From: DATKWU01 sp964653685
GTDB taxonomy: Bacteria; Patescibacteriota; Microgenomatia; PFEM01; JAHIFH01
Direction of reading: 5' to 3'
NCBI GenBank assembly: GCA_964653685.1
Contig: CAZZHA010000020.1
Location: 1-10,853, forward strand
DNA length: 10,853 bases
The translations under genes were made by a program, and so were the position numbers. Below are positions 1 to 6,252 of this stretch, one piece after another. The first letter of the stretch is position 1. Each line of letters starts with the position of its first letter. The notes under the pieces were generated by a model that was not told where the DNA came from, ran no database searches, and was given only the letters and a program-made list of their open reading frames with translations.

Positions 1-2369
1 ACAAAAACAACTTTTTTAATCTTTTTCTTTTCTAAATGTTTAATAACGTTCTTTTCTTTCTTAGCCAATTTTTCAACTGCTGCCTGTTGAGTCGCTTGAT
101 TGCTAGGAACTTCTATCTGACCTCTTAACTTACCATTAATCTGAATAATAATCAGCACTTTTTCTTCTTTAATCAATTTTTCATCAAACTCTGGCCATTT
201 CTGCTGATGAACTGAAAATTTGTTTTTTAAGACTTCACACCATATCTCTTCAGCAATATGAGGCGCAAAGGGAGCCATTAGCAAAGCCAAAATCTCAATC
301 GCTTCTTGACTAACCTTCTTTTCCTGATAAAGAAAATTAATCAATTCCATAATCGAGGCAATGGCAGTATTGTAATGAAGTTTTTCAATATCCCTGGTTA
401 CTTTTTTAATTGTTTGGTGAATAACTTTCTTCTCTTGAGAATCTCCTTTTTTCTCAAATTTCTGACTAATTCGCCAAACCCGATTCATAAACCGATACAT
501 CCCAATAATTCCTTGGTCCCGAAAATCACCACCCTGACTAAAAGGACCTAAAAACATCAAATAGCATCGTAATGAATCAGCACCAAACTTCTGAATATAA
601 TCATCAGGAATAATAACATTACCCTTAGATTTACTCATCTTGGCGCCATCTTTAATCAGCAGACCATGAGCATAGAAGCGTTCAAAAGGTTCTTCAAAAT
701 CAATTAAACCCAAATCCTTAAAGACCATGGTCAAGAAACGGGTATACATTAAATGAAGAACGGCGTGTTCCTGACCGCCAATATACATCTCCACTGGTAA
801 CCATTTCTTGACTCTTTTCTTATCAAAAGCCACCTTTTTCTTATCTGTCGAGGTATAACGGAAAAAATACCAAGCTGAATCTAAAAAAGTATCGGAAACA
901 TCAGTTTCTCTTTTAGCCAAACCACCACACTTCGGACATTTAACTTTGACCCAATCCTTAGCCTGAGACAAAGGTGAAACGCCAGTTCCCAAAGGCTTCC
1001 AGTTTTTCAGATAAGGTAGTTTAACTGGCAAATCTTTTTCGGGTACCGGTTGCCAACCACACTTTGAACAGTTAATCATTGGAATTGGTGGTCCCCAATA
1101 ACGCTGACGAGAAACACACCAATCTCTTAAACGATATTGGGTTTGTTTTTTCGCCAAACCCTTTTTCTCCAACCAAGACGTAATTTTCTTAATCCCCTCT
1201 TGAATACTTAAACTATTAAATTGATTGGAATTAACTAACTTGCCTTGACCGTTATAAGCTCCTTTTTCAATGTTTCCTCCCTTAATTACCTCAATAATCG
1301 GCAATTTGTACTTCTTAGCAAATTCCCAATCCCGTTGATCATGAGCCGGCACACCCATCACCGCGCCCGTACCATAACCTATGACCACATAATCAGCTAC
1401 CCAAACCGGAATCTTCTTACCAGTAGCCGGATTAATCACATATCCACCGGTAAAAACGCCAGTCTTGTTTTTTTCAGTATATAAACGCTGGACTTCTGTT
1501 TTCTTACGAGCCTTTTCGATATACTTTGATACTTTTTCTTTGTTCTCCTTAGTTATTAATTTCTTAATCCACTCAGATTCTGGGGCTAGAACAAAGAAAG
1601 TAGCGCCAAAAATCGTGTCTGGCCGGGTGGTAAAAGTGGGAATTTTTTCTTGAGCACCAACCATCATAAATTGAAGCTCGGCTCCCTCTGATTTACCAAT
1701 CCAATTTCTCTGGGCAATTTTGGTTCTCTCTGACCAATTAATCGTCTCTAAATTCTTTAAAAGTTTATCTGCGTATTTAGTAATCTTAAAAAACCATTGT
1801 TCCAAATCTTTTTTCTCGACTTCGGTTTTACAACGTTCACAACAACCAGCAATCACCTGTTCATCAGAAAGAGTGGTTTTGCAATCAGGGCACCAATTAA
1901 CCGAGGCTTTTTTTCGTTCCACTAAGCCGGCTTTAAAAAGCTGGAGAAAAATCCATTGCGTCCAACCATAATAATCAAGATCATAGGTTTCCAAAGTATT
2001 TTCCCAAGCGTAACCATTACCGGTGGCCTCTAGTTGACGATAAAAATTCTTTTCGGTCTTTTGAGCCACTTCAGATGGATGTTTGCCTAATTTAATGGCG
2101 TAATTCTCACTATGAATGCCAAAACCATCCAAACCAATGGGTTCAAAAACATCATGACCTTTCATCCTCTGCCAGCGACCATAAATGTCCGAACCCGTAA
2201 AAGCATACATATTGCCAACATGAAGACCCTCGCCTGAAGGATAAGGAAACATCATCAAGTTATAGAAGGGTTTTCTGGCTTGATCCAAATCAACTTCGTA
2301 AATTTTTTCCTGACGCCAGCGTCCCTGCCATTTTTTCTCAATCTCTTCTGGATGATAATTTTTAGCCAT
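1..2369 (-). CDS. leuS: Leucyl-tRNA synthetase, C-terminus cut by window edge
   Basis: Class I aminoacyl-tRNA synthetase that charges tRNA-Leu with leucine in the cytoplasm. The frame is open from the ATG at 2369 for 789 codons and runs off the left edge; the last residues (KKVVFV) match the usual C-terminal strand, so only about ten residues should be missing. Landmarks in order: HIGH-like motif HVGN (H50-N53), then GFDGFGIHSEN; a first zinc-knuckle pair (CPDC, CERC); the CP1 editing domain with TTRPDT (247-252) and MGVPAHDQRD (D344 and D347 match the conserved editing aspartates); a second pair (CSKC, CPKC) before the DTFLDSAWYFFRY block; KMSKS at 577-581; then the anticodon-binding and C-terminal domains. 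AGGA at 2378-2381 lies 8 nt before the ATG, which supports this start. The gene has its own leader region with an apparent leucine-responsive attenuator. The fourth HIGH position is Asn rather than His. Identity is near certain. Confidence 0.97.
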   Translation of the reverse strand, partial: MAKNYHPEEIEKKWQGRWRQEKIYEVDLDQARKPFYNLMMFPYPSGEGLHVGNMYAFTGSDIYGRWQRMKGHDVFEPIGLDGFGIHSENYAIKLGKHPSEVAQKTEKNFYRQLEATGNGYAWENTLETYDLDYYGWTQWIFLQLFKAGLVERKKASVNWCPDCKTTLSDEQVIAGCCERCKTEVEKKDLEQWFFKITKYADKLLKNLETINWSERTKIAQRNWIGKSEGAELQFMMVGAQEKIPTFTTRPDTIFGATFFVLAPESEWIKKLITKENKEKVSKYIEKARKKTEVQRLYTEKNKTGVFTGGYVINPATGKKIPVWVADYVVIGYGTGAVMGVPAHDQRDWEFAKKYKLPIIEVIKGGNIEKGAYNGQGKLVNSNQFNSLSIQEGIKKITSWLEKKGLAKKQTQYRLRDWCVSRQRYWGPPIPMINCSKCGWQPVPEKDLPVKLPYLKNWKPLGTGVSPLSQAKDWVKVKCPKCGGLAKRETDVSDTFLDSAWYFFRYTSTDKKKVAFDKKRVKKWLPVEMYIGGQEHAVLHLMYTRFLTMVFKDLGLIDFEEPFERFYAHGLLIKDGAKMSKSKGNVIIPDDYIQKFGADSLRCYLMFLGPFSQGGDFRDQGIIGMYRFMNRVWRISQKFEKKGDSQEKKVIHQTIKKVTRDIEKLHYNTAIASIMELINFLYQEKKVSQEAIEILALLMAPFAPHIAEEIWCEVLKNKFSVHQQKWPEFDEKLIKEEKVLIIIQINGKLRGQIEVPSNQATQQAAVEKLAKKEKNVIKHLEKKKIKKVVF

Positions 2370-2377
2370 CTTTTTTA

Positions 2378-2381
2378 TCCT
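2378..2381 (-). promoter_or_regulatory. Shine-Dalgarno site of leuS
   Basis: AGGA on the minus strand with an 8-nt spacer to the leuS ATG. It lies just downstream of the attenuator's T-run, so the site is only transcribed when RNA polymerase reads through the terminator. It is the best-placed ribosome binding site in the window; most other genes here have none and appear to start by coupling or on very short leaders. Confidence 0.65.
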
Positions 2382-2384
2382 AAC

Positions 2385-2408
2385 AAAAAACTCCCTGGTT
2401 TGGGAGTT
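2385..2408 (-). terminator. Intrinsic terminator (attenuator) upstream of leuS
   Basis: On the minus strand, AACTCCC, a 6-nt loop AAACCA and GGGAGTT form a 7-bp stem that runs into a six-T tract ending at 2385. This is a textbook rho-independent terminator, yet it sits 15 nt before the leuS ATG, inside leuS's own leader rather than after a gene. Its 5' arm and loop (2396-2406) are also the 3' half of an 11-bp competing helix with 2426-2436, so terminator and antiterminator cannot form together. Confidence 0.88.
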
Positions 2409-2480
2409 CCAAAAAAACTCTTTCTCTCCCAAACCAAGCTACTTCTCTAAGAGAAGAAGATTAAGGTTAAGTAGAGAAAG
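2396..2480 (-). promoter_or_regulatory. Ribosome-mediated leucine attenuator (segments 1, 2, 3)
   Basis: Three segments read on the minus strand compete. Segment 1 (2480-2465, CTTTCTCTACTTAACC) lies inside the leader-peptide codons. Segment 2 (2437-2420, containing GGTTTGGGAGAGAAAG) begins just after the leader stop. Segment 3 (2406-2396, CTCCCAAACCA) is the 5' half of the terminator. Segment 1 pairs with segment 2 at 14 of 16 positions (one G-U). Segments 2 and 3 pair perfectly over 11 bp. Segment 3 with segment 4 makes the terminator. Inferred logic: when Leu-tRNA is scarce the ribosome stalls on the leucine run, covers segment 1 and frees segment 2 to pair with 3, so leuS is transcribed. 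When Leu-tRNA is abundant the ribosome reaches the stop, covers segment 2, and the terminator forms. No T-box motif is visible and the leader of about 124 nt is short for one. Confidence 0.85.
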
Positions 2481-2492
2481 TAAAAATTTCAT
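2439..2492 (-). CDS. Leucine-rich leader peptide of leuS (17 aa)
   Basis: A short frame, ATG at 2492 to TAG at 2439, encodes MKFLLSLLNLNLLLLEK: nine leucines in 17 residues, four of them consecutive (CTT CTT CTC TTA, codons 12-15), three codons before the stop. Its role is inferred to be a sensor of charged tRNA-Leu, not a functional protein. The same frame is open further upstream, but that part lies antisense to the start of the glycosyltransferase gene, and the predicted promoter places the transcript start at 2493 or 2492, which makes the 2492 ATG the first usable codon. No Shine-Dalgarno is at a workable distance (GAAGGA lies 18 nt upstream, within the promoter spacer), so leaderless initiation is likely. 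A small hairpin (CTTCTC, TTA, GAGAAG; 2442-2456) overlaps the leucine run. Confidence 0.85.
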   Translation of the reverse strand: MKFLLSLLNLNLLLLEK

Positions 2493-2499
2493 CTTTTTT

Positions 2500-2528
2500 A
2501 ATTTAGCAAATCCTTCTTTTGCTGTCAA
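2500..2528 (-). promoter_or_regulatory. Sigma70-type promoter for leader peptide and leuS
   Basis: On the minus strand a perfect -35 box TTGACA (2528-2523), a 17-nt spacer and a -10 box TAAATT (2505-2500, 4 of 6 matches). The expected start, 7 nt past the -10, is G2493 or A2492, on or next to the leader-peptide ATG. Confidence 0.75.
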
Positions 2529-2539
2529 TCTCTCTGTGT

Positions 2540-2545
2540 TAAAAT
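2540..2545 (+). promoter_or_regulatory. Candidate -10 box for the plus-strand glycan operon
   Basis: TAAAAT matches the -10 consensus at 5 of 6 positions; the -35 region is poor (TTGCTG or TTTGCT at 15-16 nt). The expected start near 2552 is 2 nt before the ATG at 2554, so the mRNA would be nearly leaderless. It is divergent from, and close to, the leuS promoter, whose -35 lies 12 nt away. Confidence 0.4.
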
Positions 2546-2553
2546 AAATCGAA

Positions 2554-3441
2554 ATGGGCAGGCAAAAACCCTGGTTTTCAATTATCATTCCTGTTTTTAA
2601 TGAAGAAAAAGTCATTAAAAAGGTCATTCAAGAAATAAAAATGGTTCTCCGTCAACAAAAAATCAAGGCGGAAATCATTACGGTTAACGATGGTTCAACC
2701 GATACTTCAGGAAAGGTTCTTCAAAAGATAAAAGGAATCAAAATTATTAATCATTCTCGTAATCAAGGCTATGGCGCTTCTGTCAAAACCGGTGTCCTTA
2801 AAGCTAAAAATGAAAACATCATCATTATTGATGGTGACGGTACCTACTCCCCTCAAGATATCCCTCTTCTTATCAAAAATTTTGCTGATCAAGACATGAT
2901 TGTTGGCGCCAGAACTGGTAAAAAAATTCAGGAACCTTTTTCAAGAAAAATAATGAAAAAAATTCTGATTCTCTTAGCCAACTACCTCATCAACGAAAAA
3001 ATTCCTGACCTTAATTCCGGTTTAAGACTCTTTAAAAAAGAACAATTTAATCGTTTTCTTCACCTCTTACCCTCAGGTTTTTCCTGTACTTCCACCCTGA
3101 CTCTCTCTTTTCTTGCTCACGACCTTTCGGTCAAATTTATACCCATCAATTACCACCATCGGGTGGGTAAATCGAAAATAAAACCAATCAGGGATACAAT
3201 TAATTTCACTTCCTTGATTCTAACGACTATCCTCTATTTCAATCCCCTGAAATTCTTTGTGCCCTTAAGTCTAGTTTTCTTTTTCTCAAGTTTCTTAATC
3301 GGCACCTATAGTTTCTTCTTTTTGCCTAAGTTTATGGATGTCTCGACCGTCATCCTCTTTTTTGCTGGCTTCCAAATTCTTTCCATTGGCATTTTGGCTG
3401 ACCTCATTTCCAAAGGTAATGCCAAACTGGACCAAAGTTAA
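2554..3441 (+). CDS. GT2 polyprenyl-phosphate glycosyltransferase, DPM1/GtrB-like
   Basis: A 295-residue family 2 glycosyltransferase with the order typical of dolichyl/undecaprenyl-phosphate sugar synthases. The N-terminal GT-A domain starts FSIIIPVFNEE and carries VNDGSTD (44-50), DGDGTYSP (93-100, the DxD-type metal and nucleotide-sugar site) and DLNSGLRLF (152-160); GKSKI (205-209) follows. The C-terminal half holds two clear membrane segments, about 234-257 and 264-287. By family it would move a sugar from a nucleotide donor to a lipid phosphate at the inner face of the membrane; the sugar cannot be told. It is the first gene of a four-gene plus-strand operon, and its stop overlaps the next start (TAATG). 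It has no Shine-Dalgarno; the ATG lies just after a -10-like box. Confidence 0.9.
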   Translation: MGRQKPWFSIIIPVFNEEKVIKKVIQEIKMVLRQQKIKAEIITVNDGSTDTSGKVLQKIKGIKIINHSRNQGYGASVKTGVLKAKNENIIIIDGDGTYSPQDIPLLIKNFADQDMIVGARTGKKIQEPFSRKIMKKILILLANYLINEKIPDLNSGLRLFKKEQFNRFLHLLPSGFSCTSTLTLSFLAHDLSVKFIPINYHHRVGKSKIKPIRDTINFTSLILTTILYFNPLKFFVPLSLVFFFSSFLIGTYSFFFLPKFMDVSTVILFFAGFQILSIGILADLISKGNAKLDQS

Positions 3442-4874
3442 TGAAAATCCTTTTAATCAATCCACCAGCTGAAAACGAAATTATTGGCAATAACCCACCG
3501 ATTATTGAAGAAGAAAGAGGTTTTAATCCACCTTTAGGATTGCTCTATCTAGCGGCCTATCTAAGAAAAAATAATCACCACCAAATCAAAATCATTGACA
3601 GCCAGGTTGAAGAACTCACCTATCCTCAACTCAAACAAAAAATAAAGAGATTTAATCCTGAACTTGTGGGTATTACAACCATGACCCTGACCTTAATTGA
3701 TGTCCTTAAAACCGTTTCTCTGGTCAAAGCCATTAATAAAAAAATAAAAGTTATCCTAGGAGGACCCCACGTTCATATCTTCCCAGAAGAAACCATTAAT
3801 CTTCCAGGTGTTGATTACCTGGTCTTAGGCGAAGGCGAACAAGCTTTTAATGATTTGGTCAAAGCCCTTGACCAAAAAGAAAAAAAAGAAGAATTAGAAA
3901 AAAGATTAAAAAAAATAAAAGGCCTTGTTTTTAAGAAAAATAAAAGAATCATTAACACCGGTCCCCAGCCTTTTATCATGAATCTTAATCAACTCCCTTT
4001 TCCCGCCCGAGACCTGGTCCCTTATCAAAAATATTCTTCTCTGATTGCCAAAAGACAACCCATCACCACCATGATTACTTCGCGGGGTTGCCCTTTTCAA
4101 TGTAAATTCTGTGACCGACCTAACTTAGGTAAAATTTTTAGAGCCCGGTCTGCTAAAAACGTGGTTGATGAAATCGAAGCCTGTGTCCAAATGGGTATCA
4201 ATGAATTTTTTGTTTATGATGATACTTTTACGGTCAATCAGCAACGAGTGATTGATATCTGTGATGAAATCATTAAAAGAAAATTAAAAATTGGCTGGGA
4301 CATCAGAGCCAGAGTCGATACGATTAACAAAAAAATCCTCAAAAAACTTAAACAAGCCAATTGTGAACGAATCCATTATGGGGTTGAAGCTGGTTCACCC
4401 AAAGTTCTCAAGGCCTTGAATAAAGGCATCACTCTTAGACAAGTTAGAAACGCTTTTCGCTGGACTAAAGAAATTGGAATTGATACTCTGGCTTATTTTA
4501 TGATTGGCAACCCCCAAGAAGGAAAAAAAGAAATCGAAGCCAGTCTAGAATTAATGAAACAACTAAAACCAGATTTTGTTCACCTTACTATTCTGACCCC
4601 TTTTCCGGCCACCAAAATCTATTTTGAAGCCCTGGAAAAAAGGATTATCAAAAAGGATGTCTGGCAAGAGTTTGCCCAAAAACCCTCACCAGATTTTATT
4701 CCCCCGGTTTGGGGCGAAAACTTTAGTCGAGAAGAGCTTTTTAAAATTGTTTCCCAAGCTTACAAAGAATTCTATACCCGACCAGCTTACATTATCCAAG
4801 GTTTAAGAAAAATCCGTTCCCTCCCAGAGTTCAACCGGAAAATAAAGGCAGGTCTTAAAGTAATCAAAATGTAA
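3441..4874 (+). CDS. B12-binding domain radical SAM protein
   Basis: A 477-residue enzyme of the cobalamin-binding radical SAM class (BchE-like architecture). Residues 1 to about 140 form a Rossmann-like B12-binding domain (MKILLINPPA at the start, then LGGPHVHIFPEE and YLVLGEGE). Residues about 205-400 are the radical SAM barrel, with the 4Fe-4S motif CxxxCxxC at C217, C221 and C224 (SRGCPFQCKFC) and the usual GVEAGSPKVLKALNKGIT block near 314-331. The DxHxxG cobalamin-ligand motif is absent (DSQVEE at 53-58), as in many members that bind B12 without a protein histidine. A lysine-rich linker (about 145-160) joins the domains. Such enzymes methylate or rearrange unactivated carbons. Flanking glycosyltransferase and methyltransferases suggest a sugar or lipid substrate, which is inference. 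It starts inside the previous stop codon, so translation is probably coupled. Confidence 0.93.
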   Translation: MKILLINPPAENEIIGNNPPIIEEERGFNPPLGLLYLAAYLRKNNHHQIKIIDSQVEELTYPQLKQKIKRFNPELVGITTMTLTLIDVLKTVSLVKAINKKIKVILGGPHVHIFPEETINLPGVDYLVLGEGEQAFNDLVKALDQKEKKEELEKRLKKIKGLVFKKNKRIINTGPQPFIMNLNQLPFPARDLVPYQKYSSLIAKRQPITTMITSRGCPFQCKFCDRPNLGKIFRARSAKNVVDEIEACVQMGINEFFVYDDTFTVNQQRVIDICDEIIKRKLKIGWDIRARVDTINKKILKKLKQANCERIHYGVEAGSPKVLKALNKGITLRQVRNAFRWTKEIGIDTLAYFMIGNPQEGKKEIEASLELMKQLKPDFVHLTILTPFPATKIYFEALEKRIIKKDVWQEFAQKPSPDFIPPVWGENFSREELFKIVSQAYKEFYTRPAYIIQGLRKIRSLPEFNRKIKAGLKVIKM

Positions 4875-4879
4875 CAAAG

Positions 4880-5557
4880 ATGGACAAAAGACATCCAAAA
4901 GGCGTTTTAAAACTTGATTACCATCTTGATAGAAAAAAGAAAAGAGCTTTTGTTTATCGTTTTCAACGAAGAACCAAAGAAGTTCTTAAAGCTATTCAAG
5001 AATATCAACCAAAACCCAACAATGTCCTCGATCTAGGTACAGCCGACGGCTTGATGCTCAGTAAAATCAAAGACCAATTTCCTAAAAGTAATTGTCTAGG
5101 TATCGAATACTCCCAATCTCTAATCAAAACCAATCAAGACAAAAGAATCAAAATCATTCAAGGCAATGTTCTTAATCTGCCTTTTAAAAAACCCAAATTT
5201 GAAGTGATTATCGCCGCCGCCGTTATCGAACATCTCAATCAACCCCAAAAACTGATCAAAGAAAGCCAAAAAGTCCTTAAAAAAAACGGAATCTTAATTC
5301 TGACCACCCCTGATCCTTTTTGGGAAAAAACAGCCACTTTAGTTGGCCATTTAAAAGAAGAAAGACATTATTCAACCATCAATTTGTCCGAATTAGCAAA
5401 AATTCTAGAAAACCAAGGTTTCCAAATCCTGGAAAAGAAAAAATTCATGTTTTCGCCAATTGGTTTTCCCTATGAAGAAACGATTGAAAAAATCATAAGA
5501 TTATTTCATTTAGATTTTCTAATGGCTAATCAATTGATTATTGCCAGAAAAAAATAA
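4880..5557 (+). CDS. Class I SAM-dependent methyltransferase (type 11-like)
   Basis: A 225-residue Rossmann-fold methyltransferase. Motif I is VLDLGTADG (49-57), the acidic residue contacting the SAM ribose is E76 in GIEYS, NVLNLPF (96-102) is the next SAM-side loop, and AAAVIEHL (112-119) followed by KVLKKNGILILTTPDP is the typical strand 4-5 region. The N-terminal 40 residues are basic, and the C-terminal part (about 160-225) is likely the substrate lid. It begins 5 nt after the radical SAM stop with no Shine-Dalgarno, so translation is probably coupled. The acceptor is unknown; the location points to a glycan or lipid-linked sugar. Confidence 0.88.
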   Translation: MDKRHPKGVLKLDYHLDRKKKRAFVYRFQRRTKEVLKAIQEYQPKPNNVLDLGTADGLMLSKIKDQFPKSNCLGIEYSQSLIKTNQDKRIKIIQGNVLNLPFKKPKFEVIIAAAVIEHLNQPQKLIKESQKVLKKNGILILTTPDPFWEKTATLVGHLKEERHYSTINLSELAKILENQGFQILEKKKFMFSPIGFPYEETIEKIIRLFHLDFLMANQLIIARKK

Positions 5558-5583
5558 ATTAAAAAGGATTTAAACTCTAGGTG

Positions 5584-6252
5584 ATGTCAGCTAAAAAAAT
5601 CAGCCAAATTCAATATTGGGATTCAACTACCGAAAGAAGAAAACCAACTCATCTTGTGGTCAAAGAATTTGTTATGCCAAAATTAGGGTTCATTGAGAAA
5701 ATAATTAAACTCAAACCAGACAGTAAAATCTTAGACGTTGGTTGTGGCAGTGGTTTTTTTACTTATTATTTGGCCAAGAAATATCAAGTTATTGGTCTTG
5801 ACTTTTCGGAAAAAATGTTGGCTTTAAACCCCCATAAAAACCTGATTAAAGCCAGTGCCTACCAAATTCCTTTTAAAAACAACTCTTTTGACCTGGTTTT
5901 CTGTTCCAACCTTCTTCATCACCTCAATCACCCCTTAAAAGCTCTTAAAGAAATGAACCGGGTGGCAAAAAAATTTGTGGTCGTTTCAGAACCTAATAGA
6001 AACAATCCTGCTATTCTTCTTTTAGGTCTGGCTAAAAAAGAAGAAAGAAAGTCTCTTAAATTCTCGCCCAATTACCTCGTTTCTCTCTTCAAAAAAACCA
6101 ACCTCCAGATTATTACCCAAGAAAATCTAGGTTTGATTACGCCAAATAAAACCCCTCAGTCTCTGATTAAACCCCTTTTATTTCTAGAAAAAATTAGTTG
6201 GCTTAAATCCTTAAGAGCTTACATTGTGGTTATTGCGGAAAAAAAGAAGTAA
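5584..6252 (+). CDS. Class I SAM-dependent methyltransferase
   Basis: A 222-residue methyltransferase, last gene of the plus-strand operon. Motif I is ILDVGCGSG (49-57), D73 in GLDFS is the ribose-binding acidic residue, and FDLVFCSNLLHHLNHP (102-117) is the motif II/III region. It is only distantly similar to the gene before it, so this is not a fresh duplication. Two adjacent starts are possible: GTG at 5581 and ATG at 5584. AAGGA (5564-5568) lies 12 and 15 nt from them, so the choice is uncertain; the ATG is preferred here. The last 23 bp overlap the 3' end of the convergent glycosyltransferase gene. The substrate is unknown. Confidence 0.87.
   Translation: MSAKKISQIQYWDSTTERRKPTHLVVKEFVMPKLGFIEKIIKLKPDSKILDVGCGSGFFTYYLAKKYQVIGLDFSEKMLALNPHKNLIKASAYQIPFKNNSFDLVFCSNLLHHLNHPLKALKEMNRVAKKFVVVSEPNRNNPAILLLGLAKKEERKSLKFSPNYLVSLFKKTNLQIITQENLGLITPNKTPQSLIKPLLFLEKISWLKSLRAYIVVIAEKKK

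Noticed and set aside
2370..2553. T-box riboswitch controlling leuS
   Set aside because: A T-box would be the usual guess for a synthetase leader, but no T-box core (TGGNACCGCG type) is present, the leader is only about 124 nt, and the competing helices together with the Leu-rich peptide explain the region better.
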